Source of the DNA: Promethearchaeota archaeon
GTDB lineage: Archaea > Asgardarchaeota > Lokiarchaeia > Sigyniarchaeales > Promethearchaeaceae
Assembly: GCA_016933055.1 (NCBI GenBank)
Contig: JAFGBS010000004.1
Location: 151,350-215,349 of the forward strand
DNA: 64,000 nucleotides
Direction of reading: 5' to 3'
Part shown: positions 1 to 9,147 of the stretch, piece after piece
Numbering within the stretch: the first letter of the stretch is position 1
Layout of the letters: each line of letters starts with the position of its first letter
Notes under the pieces: generated by a model
Databases searched by the model: none
Seen by the model: only the letters and a program-made list of their open reading frames with translations
What the model was told of the DNA's origin: nothing
Translations under genes and position numbers: made by a program

Positions 1-1339
1 CAGCACCCACAGCAATCCCGCCTGTAATATCTGGATTAAATGGAAGGGGGAGATATTCGGGTACATATCCTCTCGACCTTCGTAACAGTTTGGTATAAGA
101 GTTTTGCACCCGTATTACGCTATCGTCTACTCTTTGATAGATTTCCCTATTATGTAATAAAAATCCGTCTGCTAAATGACTGAGTTGCGCAACTACCGTG
201 TCGGGAGATATTGCCATCGGTAGGTCGGAAAAATTACCACTAGTAAATATTAATGGAACCTTCCCGATTTGTTGAAATAACAAATGATGGATGCCTGCGT
301 ACGGTAGCATAATACCAATATTGTGTAATCCTGGTGAAATAGAATCATTAAGAGATCCTGGTTTTTTTGGTAACAGTACAATAGGTCGACGGTATGAAAG
401 GAGCTCTGATTTTTCTTTTTGGGTGTATTCAACATATTGATTAGCAGAATCTAAATTTGGTACCATAACAGCAAAGGGCTTAGTCTTTCTTTTGCGTTTT
501 CTTGTCCGAATGGTCTCAATAACTTTAGGATTTCGTGCATCCCCCACAATATGCACACCTCCAATCCCCATAACTGCGAGAATCTTTCCCGATAGGATAT
601 ACTTCGCAGCAATTTGAATAGATTTTGTAGATTCCAAAGAAATTTTATTTCTGTCTTTTAGAATTTGGGATATTTCTGATGAACAAGATTCATTCTGAGA
701 AGGTTTTGAAATATACTTTGGATTATAGAGAAAAAAATAATTGGGACCGCACTTTTTACAGCTAAATGTTTGAGCATGAAATCTCCGATTTTGAGGGGAT
801 CTGTAGTCGGATAAGCAAGAATCTTCCGAACTGCAATAAGGAAACTCATCCATGGTTGTACGTTCTCGATCATAAGGTAGTTCCTTTATGGTAGAATATC
901 GAGGACCGCAGATTGCACATGCGGTAAAAGGGTATCGGAAGAAACGTTCATTGTTGGGATTGGTCATATCTTTTATACAATCCGAACAAATTGCGATATC
1001 GGGCGGGGAGGTAACACTGGGACCCACACCACTTAAGCTGGGTTTAATTATTAAAGACTGATGCAAATCCTTGATGTTGAGGTCTTTAAGATCGTCTTCT
1101 TGTAGTAGATAAGATTTAACTTCCTCAATATAAGAGATCTCTGGTTTTTCGGTTTGCAGCGCATACATAAATTCAGAGATAAGGGTAGAATTTGTTGCAA
1201 AAACTAGCAATTCAACTCCTATATTTCCCTTATTTATAATGGAACCAGTCAATCCGAATCGTTCAGCTAAATTAAACAAAAATGGACGAAATCCCACTCC
1301 TTGGACGATTCCTTGGATATTGATCCTATACAAGCCCAT
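1..1339 (-). CDS. hypF: Carbamoyltransferase HypF, N-terminal part (cut by window edge)
   Basis: HypF uses carbamoyl phosphate to load the thiocarboxamide (cyanide precursor) onto HypE during NiFe-hydrogenase maturation in the cytosol. About 446 residues are visible and open to base 1. In order they are an acylphosphatase-like domain with VQGVGFRPF near residues 12-20, a first zinc-finger repeat (CSDC ... CAICGP, from about residue 117), a second repeat around residue 168 ending CKKCGP, and a YrdC-like domain with a KTKPFAVMV stretch. The Kae1-like C-terminal domain lies outside the window. The first cysteine pair of the second repeat is spaced C-x5-C instead of the usual C-x2-C. The start is the ATG just before the acylphosphatase motif. 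The gene diverges from metV. The family call is firm; only the 3' extent is unknown. Confidence 0.9.
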   Translation of the reverse strand, partial: MGLYRINIQGIVQGVGFRPFLFNLAERFGLTGSIINKGNIGVELLVFATNSTLISEFMYALQTEKPEISYIEEVKSYLLQEDDLKDLNIKDLHQSLIIKPSLSGVGPSVTSPPDIAICSDCIKDMTNPNNERFFRYPFTACAICGPRYSTIKELPYDRERTTMDEFPYCSSEDSCLSDYRSPQNRRFHAQTFSCKKCGPNYFFLYNPKYISKPSQNESCSSEISQILKDRNKISLESTKSIQIAAKYILSGKILAVMGIGGVHIVGDARNPKVIETIRTRKRKRKTKPFAVMVPNLDSANQYVEYTQKEKSELLSYRRPIVLLPKKPGSLNDSISPGLHNIGIMLPYAGIHHLLFQQIGKVPLIFTSGNFSDLPMAISPDTVVAQLSHLADGFLLHNREIYQRVDDSVIRVQNSYTKLLRRSRGYVPEYLPLPFNPDITGGIAVGA

Positions 1340-1450
1340 TTCCAAGACCTCTAATGAATCCCCCTTTTTTGAGTTTATGTAAATAAAATTAACATAGCTT
1401 TTTTATAATTCCACCCAAAGTTTCCGTAGAATTATAATTAGCTGATATTC
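1340..1450. promoter_or_regulatory. Divergent hypF / metV intergenic promoter region
   Basis: This 111-bp gap separates two divergent genes. It contains AT-rich TATA-like tracts, including a T-run followed by ATAATT near 1399-1410 and another AATTATAATTA near 1430. These would suit archaeal TBP sites for either gene. No Shine-Dalgarno sequence is obvious immediately before the metV ATG. Assignment rests on position and AT-rich sequence only. Confidence 0.35.
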
Positions 1451-2119
1451 ATGATTGTAACAGAAAATAAGCCATGGGAAGAGGTTAAGCTTGCACTTGA
1501 CAATTACATGGCGAATAAAATAGTAATTGTATCTTGCGGTGTTTGTGCAGCAAAAGTTGGGACCGGAGGAACCGAAGGTGCTAAAAAAATGGAAGCTCAG
1601 TTGATAGATAATGGATTTTCGGTACTAACCACCGTTGTGGTCGATGAACCGTGTGATGATCGCATGGTGAAACAAGCATTTCGGAAAATAAAAGATGAAG
1701 TCGAAAAGAGTGATGTGATTATCTCCCTTGCTTGCGGGTTGGGAACACAAGCCATGAATACGGTATTACGGGAGAAATTTCCAAAAAAAGTTGCTTTGAC
1801 CGCTTTGAATACGGTATTTATGGGAGAAACCGAAAGATTTGGTGTATATAAAGAAGCGTGTCGCGCTTGTGGGGAGTGTATTCTTAATGAAACCGGTGGG
1901 GTATGTCCAATAACCCATTGTGCAAAAAGCATGCTCAATGGACCGTGTGGGGGATCTGTCGATGGAAAATGTGAGGTTGGAGATTACACTCGTTCTTGTG
2001 GGTGGGTTGAAATATATGACGCCCTACAATCAATTGATCGGTTAGATCTTTTCTTGAAGGTACGTGAACCTCGTAATTGGTCCGAATCAGGGCATCAAAG
2101 GGAGTTAAATTTGCGATAG
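1451..2119 (+). CDS. metV: MetV-like methylenetetrahydrofolate reductase zinc/cluster subunit
   Basis: This 222-residue protein matches the MetV family, the partner of MetF in methylene-H4folate reductases of the Wood-Ljungdahl pathway. The N-terminal part is a Rossmann-like domain (IVIVSCGVCAAKVGTGG near residues 24-40). The C-terminal part is cysteine-rich: CRACGEC around residue 137, then CPITHCAKS and NGPCGG, the typical MetV signature for metal or cluster binding. metF follows 11 bp downstream with its own strong ribosome site, so the two form an operon. The family is well known from acetogenic bacteria. Its physiological direction here (methyl synthesis or oxidation) cannot be read from sequence. 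Confidence 0.9.
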   Translation: MIVTENKPWEEVKLALDNYMANKIVIVSCGVCAAKVGTGGTEGAKKMEAQLIDNGFSVLTTVVVDEPCDDRMVKQAFRKIKDEVEKSDVIISLACGLGTQAMNTVLREKFPKKVALTALNTVFMGETERFGVYKEACRACGECILNETGGVCPITHCAKSMLNGPCGGSVDGKCEVGDYTRSCGWVEIYDALQSIDRLDLFLKVREPRNWSESGHQRELNLR

Positions 2120-2130
2120 GAGGAGATATC

Positions 2131-3084
2131 ATGACTGAAGTAAAAACATATTCAAACTTAATGAAAGAAATCCAATCCGGAAGATTTGTCCTTACAGGAG
2201 AATTGGAACCGGAACGAACTGCTAATATTGAACCTACAGTAAATGAAGCGATAGAATTAAGAAAATACTGTATTGCAGCAAATATAACTGATAATCCAAA
2301 ATCCACAGTCTGCCTAAGTTCCTTAGCAGGCTCCTATCTAACTCAAGAAAAATCTGGATTAGAAATCGTGTATCAACTTACCTGTAGAGATCAAAATCGG
2401 ATGGGATTAGGTGCTGCAATACTAGGTGCTGCATCGCTCGGATTAAAAAACATACTCGCGTTGACTGGAGATCACAATGCATGTGGAGATATGCCCGCAT
2501 CCAAACCAGTATTCGATTACGATTCGACTCATTTAATCCAGTTAGTGCGTGAAATGGCAGATAAACGCAGTATTGAGGGACTTCCTCTGGATGAGGATTG
2601 TCCGAATATAGAAATCCATGTTGGAGGAGCTGCAAACCCGAATGCAAGCCCTATGGAACCAGAAATAATGCATATCCAAAGAAAAGCTATGGCAGGTGTG
2701 GAATTTCTTCAAACACAAGTAGTCTATGATATTGAAATAGCGGAACCTTTTTTAAAAGAGATCCGAGAAAAAACGGGAGTTCCCGTATTATTAGGGATAT
2801 TTCCAATGAGTGGGTATGGGGTAGCAAAAGGTTTTGATGAACTTGTTCCGGGTGTGAGTGTTCCTAAAGATCTACTTGCGAAATTCAAAGCTGTAAAGAA
2901 AGGTGGTTTAGGGAAAAAAGAGAAGAAAGAAGCATATCGCAAATTAAATGTGGATTTCTATGTGCCAATGCTGAAGGAATTAAAAAAGAAAAATCTGGTT
3001 GCAGGATGCCATATAATGGCCGTTCATTATCCAAAGATATTTCCTCCGTTAATGGAAGCTTTGGATCTGCAACCAAGGGAATAA
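2131..3084 (+). CDS. metF: 5,10-methylenetetrahydrofolate reductase, MetF type
   Basis: A flavin-dependent TIM-barrel methylene-H4folate reductase of 317 residues, interconverting methylene- and methyl-H4folate. The LTGELEPERTAN segment near residue 19 gives the family's N-terminal catalytic Glu strand, and NILALTGDH near residue 110 is the classic MTHFR strand and loop. A longer reading frame opens upstream inside metV. The ATG at 2131 is preferred because AGGAGG lies at 2118-2123, seven bases upstream, and the protein then starts at the usual point. It follows metV in the same operon and probably forms a MetVF complex. Use of folate rather than tetrahydromethanopterin is inferred from the family. 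Confidence 0.9.
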   Translation: MTEVKTYSNLMKEIQSGRFVLTGELEPERTANIEPTVNEAIELRKYCIAANITDNPKSTVCLSSLAGSYLTQEKSGLEIVYQLTCRDQNRMGLGAAILGAASLGLKNILALTGDHNACGDMPASKPVFDYDSTHLIQLVREMADKRSIEGLPLDEDCPNIEIHVGGAANPNASPMEPEIMHIQRKAMAGVEFLQTQVVYDIEIAEPFLKEIREKTGVPVLLGIFPMSGYGVAKGFDELVPGVSVPKDLLAKFKAVKKGGLGKKEKKEAYRKLNVDFYVPMLKELKKKNLVAGCHIMAVHYPKIFPPLMEALDLQPRE

Positions 3085-3088
3085 AAAT

Positions 3089-4312
3089 TTATGGAATAGT
3101 AAAATCAATAGGTATATCATAGGTATAAGGGGTCATGTAGAAGTCCCCTGTAATTTCTTTTCCTACTAACATTTTATCAGCAAAATCCAACAACACAAGA
3201 AAATCTCCTTGTAGAAATCCATGCCTTCCTTTGCGATAGTGAAGTGCATTGTTTTCTATTTTTCCTAAAAATTCATACACCAGTTCAGTTGCCTTATATA
3301 TTGCTTGGGTTCCGGACGGATTCGCCCAAAAATCGTGTAAAGCGTTGGTTGATAAAAGCAATCTTGGTGCCACAAGTGAACATAAAAAATGCTGATCAAA
3401 AGGTAGATATTTCTCTTTTCCTGCATATTTATCAAAATCCCCTTTAAACCAAGATCGATAAGTTTTATCAGAAGTGATAATTCGAAGAGTTTCAGAAAAG
3501 GAACCTTGAACTAAAAAGGAACCTGTGCCCCCACACCCCGAATCATTGGGTACTACCATTGCGAAACGTTTATCTAAAGCACCAGCTAATAAGGCAGTTT
3601 TTCCCCTCCGTGAATGACCAGTAATTATCAACATGTCTGGGTCCGTATTCGGTTTACCCTCGGGTGTTTCTACCCAACTCTCTCCAATTAAATAATCAAC
3701 CACACAAGAGGCTCCCCATGCCCATACTCCCAGACTACCAAAACTATATGAAGGATAGATAGCTTGAATAGCTCCCACGACATCATACCCTTCCGTATCC
3801 GGATCCAAATCCGTATGATTGTAACAAACATATAAATACCCACGATTCAGAATTGTATCTGCTATGGGAACTTGGGAACCAGAACCATCGGAACCAACTT
3901 TCAGAATGGTTGGATAAGGACCAGAACAATTAGGAATGTAAACCCAAATTGTCATATTAACGATTAAAGAGGGTGTTGAATTAAATGGAAAAAGAGATAA
4001 TATTACAGTTTTTTTAGTTCCATTAGATAACTGCTCTTGTTGAATTTCCGTTGTTACAATTGAATCCGGACGATTTGGAATTGTTCCATATTCGATCGAC
4101 AAAAGGAGAGTAATTATCTCATCTCTTCGGACTTCCCATTCTTCGAGAGTGGAAACCCGGGATCCATTATTGAGTAAAAATGGATCGGGTAAGGATTTTA
4201 TGATTTTTGGATATTTTTGCCGTACCAAGAACCATGTACCACCAGAAATAATACTACATACAAATGCCGATAGAATTAAGGTTACAAGTATTTTTCGCAT
4301 TCTTCTTTCCAT
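3089..4312 (-). CDS. Membrane-anchored CE15-like glucuronoyl esterase family hydrolase
   Basis: An alpha/beta hydrolase of about 407 residues. A single hydrophobic segment at residues ~5-25 follows a basic MERRMRK start and suggests a signal anchor or signal peptide, so the enzyme should face outside. The nucleophile elbow reads GHSRRGKTALLAGALD, close to the GxSRxGK motif of carbohydrate esterase family 15. A C-terminal RHGFLQGDF segment supplies the likely catalytic His. CE15 enzymes cleave glucuronate esters of plant polysaccharides, but the real substrate here is open (acetyl esterase or peptidase-like relatives are possible). The ATG at 4312 is chosen over a TTG three codons upstream. 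The gene converges on metF with a 4-bp gap. Confidence 0.7.
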   Translation of the reverse strand: MERRMRKILVTLILSAFVCSIISGGTWFLVRQKYPKIIKSLPDPFLLNNGSRVSTLEEWEVRRDEIITLLLSIEYGTIPNRPDSIVTTEIQQEQLSNGTKKTVILSLFPFNSTPSLIVNMTIWVYIPNCSGPYPTILKVGSDGSGSQVPIADTILNRGYLYVCYNHTDLDPDTEGYDVVGAIQAIYPSYSFGSLGVWAWGASCVVDYLIGESWVETPEGKPNTDPDMLIITGHSRRGKTALLAGALDKRFAMVVPNDSGCGGTGSFLVQGSFSETLRIITSDKTYRSWFKGDFDKYAGKEKYLPFDQHFLCSLVAPRLLLSTNALHDFWANPSGTQAIYKATELVYEFLGKIENNALHYRKGRHGFLQGDFLVLLDFADKMLVGKEITGDFYMTPYTYDIPIDFTIP

Positions 4313-4430
4313 AAAAATCAATTATACCTTCTAAATTATAAATCTACATGAGATTGGCAACTATTGGAAGACATACGTAAATTGATCCGATATAGGAGAA
4401 GTTCAGAGTTGATTTATATGGAAATTTTAA

Positions 4431-5234
4431 ATGATCTATTATCCAACTAGGATTATGCAACAACAAAATTTTCCTCTTTTTGCTATGATGACAGCTTTAT
4501 TCTCGATGTACATAACGGGGCTCGGTTTAATCATCATCAGTCTCATGGTTGGGGTCCAATTACCAATAGGCAATATTTATTATTATCTATCTCTAGCCGT
4601 TTTTGTATTGGGATTTCTCATAATTCTAATTGGAATCTTAGTTTCTCTTAGATTCTTCATTAGAATTTTTAAAATTGTGGACATTTTTGCTGAAAAAGGA
4701 TTCCTTGTCGAAGAAAGTCAAGAAACTGTCTATAAACAACCACTCAGAATATTTCGTCAGAAAATGCCAGAATCTATTCCGGAAGATCAAATTTCTAAAT
4801 CGAATTCAAAACCAGCCACTTTCAAATCAGCAATTACTGAACCCGTACCTATCATGTCCACTTCAAAACCAAAACCCGCTGAGGAATCTACTGACATCAC
4901 TCCTACCATCTCTCTGGAAGAGGCGCTACAAAGTATTGTTGATAGATATAATGATGAAAAAGTAAAGAAATCCTTCAAGGGATGGAATGAAACTTTAGTA
5001 ATGCGATTCCCCGATATAGACAAAAATTTTATGTATGTCATCAACGGTGATGAGGAAATACAGTTTACGGAGGGGGATAATGCCGAAGCAGCAGTTCAAG
5101 TTGAAATGGACTCGACATTATTCCAAAAATTAATTGCAAAACAAGTCAACGCTATTAAAGCCTATTCCAGCGGAAAAATGAATGTTTCTGGACAAATGAA
5201 AAATATGTTAAAATTACGGAAACTGATGTTTTAA
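4431..5234 (+). CDS. Two-TM protein with C-terminal SCP2 sterol-carrier-like domain
   Basis: This 267-residue protein has two hydrophobic helices (residues ~17-41 and ~49-77), a low-complexity Pro/Ser/Lys linker (~95-155) and a C-terminal SCP2-like domain (~160-267). The domain ends with the typical SSGKMNVSGQMKNMLKL strand-helix pattern. SCP2 domains bind lipids or acyl chains in a hydrophobic tunnel; here the domain would be tethered to the cytoplasmic face of the membrane. It stands 68 bp before the dehydrogenase-aldolase fusion on the same strand and is one of three SCP2-like genes within 6.5 kb. The ligand is unknown. Confidence 0.65.
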   Translation: MIYYPTRIMQQQNFPLFAMMTALFSMYITGLGLIIISLMVGVQLPIGNIYYYLSLAVFVLGFLIILIGILVSLRFFIRIFKIVDIFAEKGFLVEESQETVYKQPLRIFRQKMPESIPEDQISKSNSKPATFKSAITEPVPIMSTSKPKPAEESTDITPTISLEEALQSIVDRYNDEKVKKSFKGWNETLVMRFPDIDKNFMYVINGDEEIQFTEGDNAEAAVQVEMDSTLFQKLIAKQVNAIKAYSSGKMNVSGQMKNMLKLRKLMF

Positions 5235-5301
5235 ATTTGCATTATATTTATTTTAGTTCTCCCTAATGTACATCAATTACACTTAGAAAAAGGACAACAA
5301 A

Positions 5302-7023
5302 ATGAAAGCATTGGTAACAGCTGAATTTTCTGAGGAAGCGCTTCGGAAATTGCGTGAAATACTTAGCGATGAAGTAATATACGAAAGCTGGAGAGATAAG
5401 AAGCATATGTATTTTGATCCCGATGTTCTAACGAAAAAAATTCATGAACTCGGCGTGGAGATTTTCATCTGTGAAGGAGATAATCTTAAAAAAAATGTTA
5501 TTGAGAACACGAACCTAAAAATCATCGGATCTATCCGTGGGGATCCGAACAACATAGATATCCTGACTGCTACGAAAAAAAAGATACCGATATTATTTGC
5601 TCCCAATCGCAACACCATTGCAGTGGCAGAATTGACTCTCACTTTAATTTTTGCTTTACTCAAAAAACTCCATTCAGTGGATAGGATCATTCATTCGAAA
5701 AGATTCTCAGTAGAAGAATTCTCGGATTATGTTACTTTTTATAATAAATTCCAAGGGCGTGAATTAACTGGGAAGACCATAGGTATTGTGGGACTTGGTC
5801 GTATAGGATTTCAAGTAGCAAAATTCTTGAAACCGTTCAATGTCACTATTTTAATATATGATCCCTATGTTTTACCTCAACGATTGAGTGCTATAAACGG
5901 TAAATCCGTAGATTTACAAGTTTTACTTAAAAGCTCCGATATTATTACCATACATTGTCCTCCTACGGACGAAACAGACGGTCTGATTGGGGAAGCAGAA
6001 ATCGAGCTAATGAAATCCTCTGCGTTATTTATTAATCTCGCTCGAGCCTCCGTGATTGATGAATCTGCCTTATTTGATGCATTAAAGGAGAAAAAAATCG
6101 CCGGTGCTGCGTTAGATGTTTTTGCTAGCGAACCGGTAGATCACGAGAACGAATTTCTTCAATTGGATAATGTTATCGTCACCCCTCATATTGCAGGAGA
6201 CACATATGAAACCACTCACCGTGGTGCTATGATGATTGTGGATGGGATAAAAACTATTCTTGACCATCAAGTTCCTCTAAATATTAAAAATCCTGAAGTG
6301 TTAACTGGAATTAAACCAACCGAGCAAGATAGTTCAGAAGATAATACGGATATTTCTATCTCTCTGGACCGGTATAAAGGAACAGTTAATGAAATTATAC
6401 GAATTTCCCAGGAAATGCTACGAAAGGGGTTTGTTATCGGTACTGCGGGTAATATATCCGCAAGAGTAAAGCTCCCTAATGGTAAAAATGCTGTAATTAT
6501 TACTCCCAGCTCTGTGGATTATACAAATCTACAATCAGATGATTTTGTCATAATTGATATGTTTGGAAATAAATTAGTTGGAACTCGAAATCCCTCTTCC
6601 GAACGACGTTTACATCTAGCAATTTATCGGGAACGTAGTGATATAAATGCAATCATTCATTCCCATGCGCCTTTTTCTACAGCATTATCTATCGCCAAAA
6701 TGCCCTTGGGTCCTTTTGTGGACGAAATCATCCCCTTTATCGGCGGGTGTGAAATATCAGAGTTTGGAATGGCGGGAACAGATGAACTTGCAGAGAACGG
6801 GGTAAAAGCCCTTGGAGATAACATGGCTGCAATGATTGCTAATCATGGGAATGTGGGATGTGGCAGTTCTTTAGAACAAGCATGGTTTGTGTGTGAACTT
6901 GTAGAATTTGCCGCAAAAATTCAATATCGAGCTGCAACTCTAGGAACAATGTATGCAATTCCAGAGGAAGCAGAAGAATCCGAAAAAGAAATGTATGCTA
7001 TCATGAAAGATATGAATATCTGA
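5302..7023 (+). CDS. Fusion: D-2-hydroxyacid dehydrogenase + class II (FucA/AraD-type) aldolase
   Basis: Two enzymes in one 573-residue chain. Residues ~1-335 are a D-isomer-specific 2-hydroxyacid dehydrogenase: NAD motif GLGRIG near 167, catalytic Arg in NLARASVID, Glu in ASEPVD and His in TPHIAGDT. After a short linker, residues ~350-573 are a class II aldolase/epimerase: PSSERRLH with the catalytic Glu, zinc ligands in IIHSHAP, and a third zinc His in ANHGNVG. All key residues are present in both halves, so both should be active. Neighbours are a sugar kinase, an Fe-ADH and an aldehyde oxidoreductase, suggesting channelling of an aldol cleavage product to a hydroxyacid dehydrogenase. No break lies between the halves; substrates are unknown. 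Confidence 0.85.
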   Translation: MKALVTAEFSEEALRKLREILSDEVIYESWRDKKHMYFDPDVLTKKIHELGVEIFICEGDNLKKNVIENTNLKIIGSIRGDPNNIDILTATKKKIPILFAPNRNTIAVAELTLTLIFALLKKLHSVDRIIHSKRFSVEEFSDYVTFYNKFQGRELTGKTIGIVGLGRIGFQVAKFLKPFNVTILIYDPYVLPQRLSAINGKSVDLQVLLKSSDIITIHCPPTDETDGLIGEAEIELMKSSALFINLARASVIDESALFDALKEKKIAGAALDVFASEPVDHENEFLQLDNVIVTPHIAGDTYETTHRGAMMIVDGIKTILDHQVPLNIKNPEVLTGIKPTEQDSSEDNTDISISLDRYKGTVNEIIRISQEMLRKGFVIGTAGNISARVKLPNGKNAVIITPSSVDYTNLQSDDFVIIDMFGNKLVGTRNPSSERRLHLAIYRERSDINAIIHSHAPFSTALSIAKMPLGPFVDEIIPFIGGCEISEFGMAGTDELAENGVKALGDNMAAMIANHGNVGCGSSLEQAWFVCELVEFAAKIQYRAATLGTMYAIPEEAEESEKEMYAIMKDMNI

Positions 7024-7030
7024 AAATACT

Positions 7031-8584
7031 TTATGGGCTAATCCGAATTCTTTCCCATGTCTTATATTTTGATATTAATTTTTCCCTCATGTCTTTTCTG
7101 GGTTGAATGGTTTGTAAATGATCCTTGTAATACACATCAAGGTCCTCGAGCGAGGTGATTTTACCATCTGCAATGTCACATAACATTAACAATCCTTTAA
7201 TACTGGCTTCATGAGATCCGAGTCGAGAAAATGGTGTTCCAGTTATGTCTGCGAATCGTTGACATAATATTTCAGATCGAGATGCCCCTCCAGTAACCGA
7301 ATAGTATGGGGTCTTAATTTGACCAATTTCTTTTGCATAATCGATATTTCTCATTACAGCAAATAGGATATTATCATAAACTGCGGCAATGAATGCATTC
7401 TGAGATGAAGTTATCTCTTCCACTCCTCCGGGAGTTGGGAGATGGAATTGAGCATTTCCTAATTCGGTTTTACTTTGTGCTAATGGTGAGGGTCCTAAAA
7501 ACGCATAGACTGCTTGTTCTTTTAATTCATCCACCGAAATCGACTTTTCATGAGCATCCCATTCAACATATCGGTTTTGGATATAATTAAATTTATCATT
7601 CAAACTTGACAGTTTCGATGGAGCATAGAGATTAGCAGCCCAAATTAAAATTTGTCCGGTCATTCCTGTATTTGGTTCGATAATATATGCATCACATAGA
7701 TTTTTAACTACATACAGTGAAGACCATGTGCGTTGATCGGCATCGATAATCAGTTCTTCAGTCAGTGCTTGAACAGGAGCAGTGCTTCCTAACACTGCCC
7801 CAATAGAACCTGTTCGAACACATCCCGATGCCAATAATGCAGATTGGGTATCTGGTAATCCCGCAACTAACTCAGTTTCTGATGAGACTCCGAGTTTGTA
7901 CTGGATTTCTTCTGAAACATTTCCAATAATTTCTCCAGACACCACAGGAGGTGGAAAAAATTCCTCGGGTAAATCTAAAACATCATACCACCCATTATGC
8001 CAAAACCGGGAAGATAAATCAAAAAATCCACTTTCAGCCGCACTGGTAATATTAACGTGTGGTTCTCCTCCCATTCTTACTAGAATCCAGCTTTCCATAG
8101 GTAAATACTGTGTAATAAATTTTCCCTCGTCTAAACAATAGGGATTTGCTTTAATCCAGCCAAATTTCGCATGAGGGAATAAGAGAGAGGGGAAATGACC
8201 TGTGCTTTCATAAAAACTTTTACCTGAAATTTCCTCGAACTCCGTGTCGATCTCTTCGGCAACATCAATTCCTCTCCCATCAAAGGCACTCGCAATGAAC
8301 AATGCTTCGTTTTCTTCATCCGTAAACACACAACTCGGGCGAATTCCGCAAGCACTGATAAATCGGATGTCTTTTGGATTAATTTTTGCTTTTTTAATGG
8401 TAGTTCTCGTTAAAGAGATTAAATCATTCCAGAATGTGACAGAATTACAAGAGCGTCCAAAACCATCTTCGGTTACCGAGATTTCCGGAAAGATTTTTTT
8501 TATTCCAATTATATTGTTAGACTCATCCGCGATGGCACATTTTAAAGCTCGGCTACCCGCATCGTAAACCATCCGATACCGCAT
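7031..8584 (-). CDS. FGGY-family carbohydrate kinase (xylulose/fuculose kinase-like)
   Basis: An ATP-dependent sugar kinase of 517 residues, the usual length for FGGY kinases. The N-terminal DAGSRALKCAIAD strand-turn is the first phosphate loop. GLPDTQSALLASG near residue 245 carries the catalytic Asp, followed by the GAVLGSTAPVQ adenosine strand. VTGGASRSEILCQRFAD near 430 is the second FGGY signature. It converges on the aldolase fusion (7-bp gap). With that aldolase and the Fe-ADH downstream it recalls the FucK-FucA-FucO set, but substrate preference among FGGY kinases cannot be read from sequence. The ATG sits 26 bp downstream of TTTTTAAAGATA-like AT-rich DNA. Confidence 0.85.
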   Translation of the reverse strand: MRYRMVYDAGSRALKCAIADESNNIIGIKKIFPEISVTEDGFGRSCNSVTFWNDLISLTRTTIKKAKINPKDIRFISACGIRPSCVFTDEENEALFIASAFDGRGIDVAEEIDTEFEEISGKSFYESTGHFPSLLFPHAKFGWIKANPYCLDEGKFITQYLPMESWILVRMGGEPHVNITSAAESGFFDLSSRFWHNGWYDVLDLPEEFFPPPVVSGEIIGNVSEEIQYKLGVSSETELVAGLPDTQSALLASGCVRTGSIGAVLGSTAPVQALTEELIIDADQRTWSSLYVVKNLCDAYIIEPNTGMTGQILIWAANLYAPSKLSSLNDKFNYIQNRYVEWDAHEKSISVDELKEQAVYAFLGPSPLAQSKTELGNAQFHLPTPGGVEEITSSQNAFIAAVYDNILFAVMRNIDYAKEIGQIKTPYYSVTGGASRSEILCQRFADITGTPFSRLGSHEASIKGLLMLCDIADGKITSLEDLDVYYKDHLQTIQPRKDMREKLISKYKTWERIRISP

Positions 8585-8662
8585 AGATTATATCTATTGA
8601 TGTTTATCTTTAAAAATCAGTATGAAGAAAATAAAAAGAAAAAGAACCTAATAGATTTTCAT

Positions 8663-9076
8663 TTAGTATAAATCAGTGTCGATTGCTACTACACAATTGA
8701 CTAACTCTTGGGCAGCTTTTACAGCACGCATTACTTTACCCATATTTCCTTTAAGCTTGAATTTTCCTTGCATAAGCCCTTGAATAGGGTCTATCTTTTT
8801 CTGCAGGAGTTTTTCCCAGTTTGTCCAAGGGCCTGAATATACAAATTCAGACTCTACCTCCTCACTAGGATTTAAAATTCTAGCTCCCTTGGGGCCAATT
8901 TTTCCATGCCAGAGATCAATATACATGCGGATTTCGTGGTCTAGATTTCCCGCAGGCTCACATACAAATACAAAATCACCTTCCCAAGTTTTTGCGGCAT
9001 CCTCGTACGCTTTACTTGAGTTCACCGACTCCTTATAAGCTTCAATCCATTGTTCTGTTCCAAATAGAATTCCCAT
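8663..9076 (-). CDS. SCP2-like lipid-binding domain protein
   Basis: A soluble 137-residue protein made of one SCP2-like domain. The beta-rich middle (residues ~33-90) is followed by a QGLMQGKFKLKGNMGKVM segment, matching the family's final strand and helix (G-K-x-x-x-x-G). SCP2 domains hold hydrophobic ligands such as acyl groups or isoprenoids. It sits between the FGGY kinase and the Fe-ADH on the same strand, and similar domains lie at 4431-5234 and 10440-10823. The ligand and any link to the flanking enzymes are unknown. Confidence 0.65.
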   Translation of the reverse strand: MGILFGTEQWIEAYKESVNSSKAYEDAAKTWEGDFVFVCEPAGNLDHEIRMYIDLWHGKIGPKGARILNPSEEVESEFVYSGPWTNWEKLLQKKIDPIQGLMQGKFKLKGNMGKVMRAVKAAQELVNCVVAIDTDLY

Positions 9077-9147
9077 TTATATCACCGTTTTTCAATATGT
9101 TTAGGGGGTATAAAAATGTTCATTTCAGAAAAAAATAAAAATATAGG

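Noticed and set aside
250..873. Two short reverse-strand reading frames (61 and 71 codons)
   Set aside because: Both are other-frame shadows inside hypF, whose correct frame is open across the whole region with clear HypF motifs.
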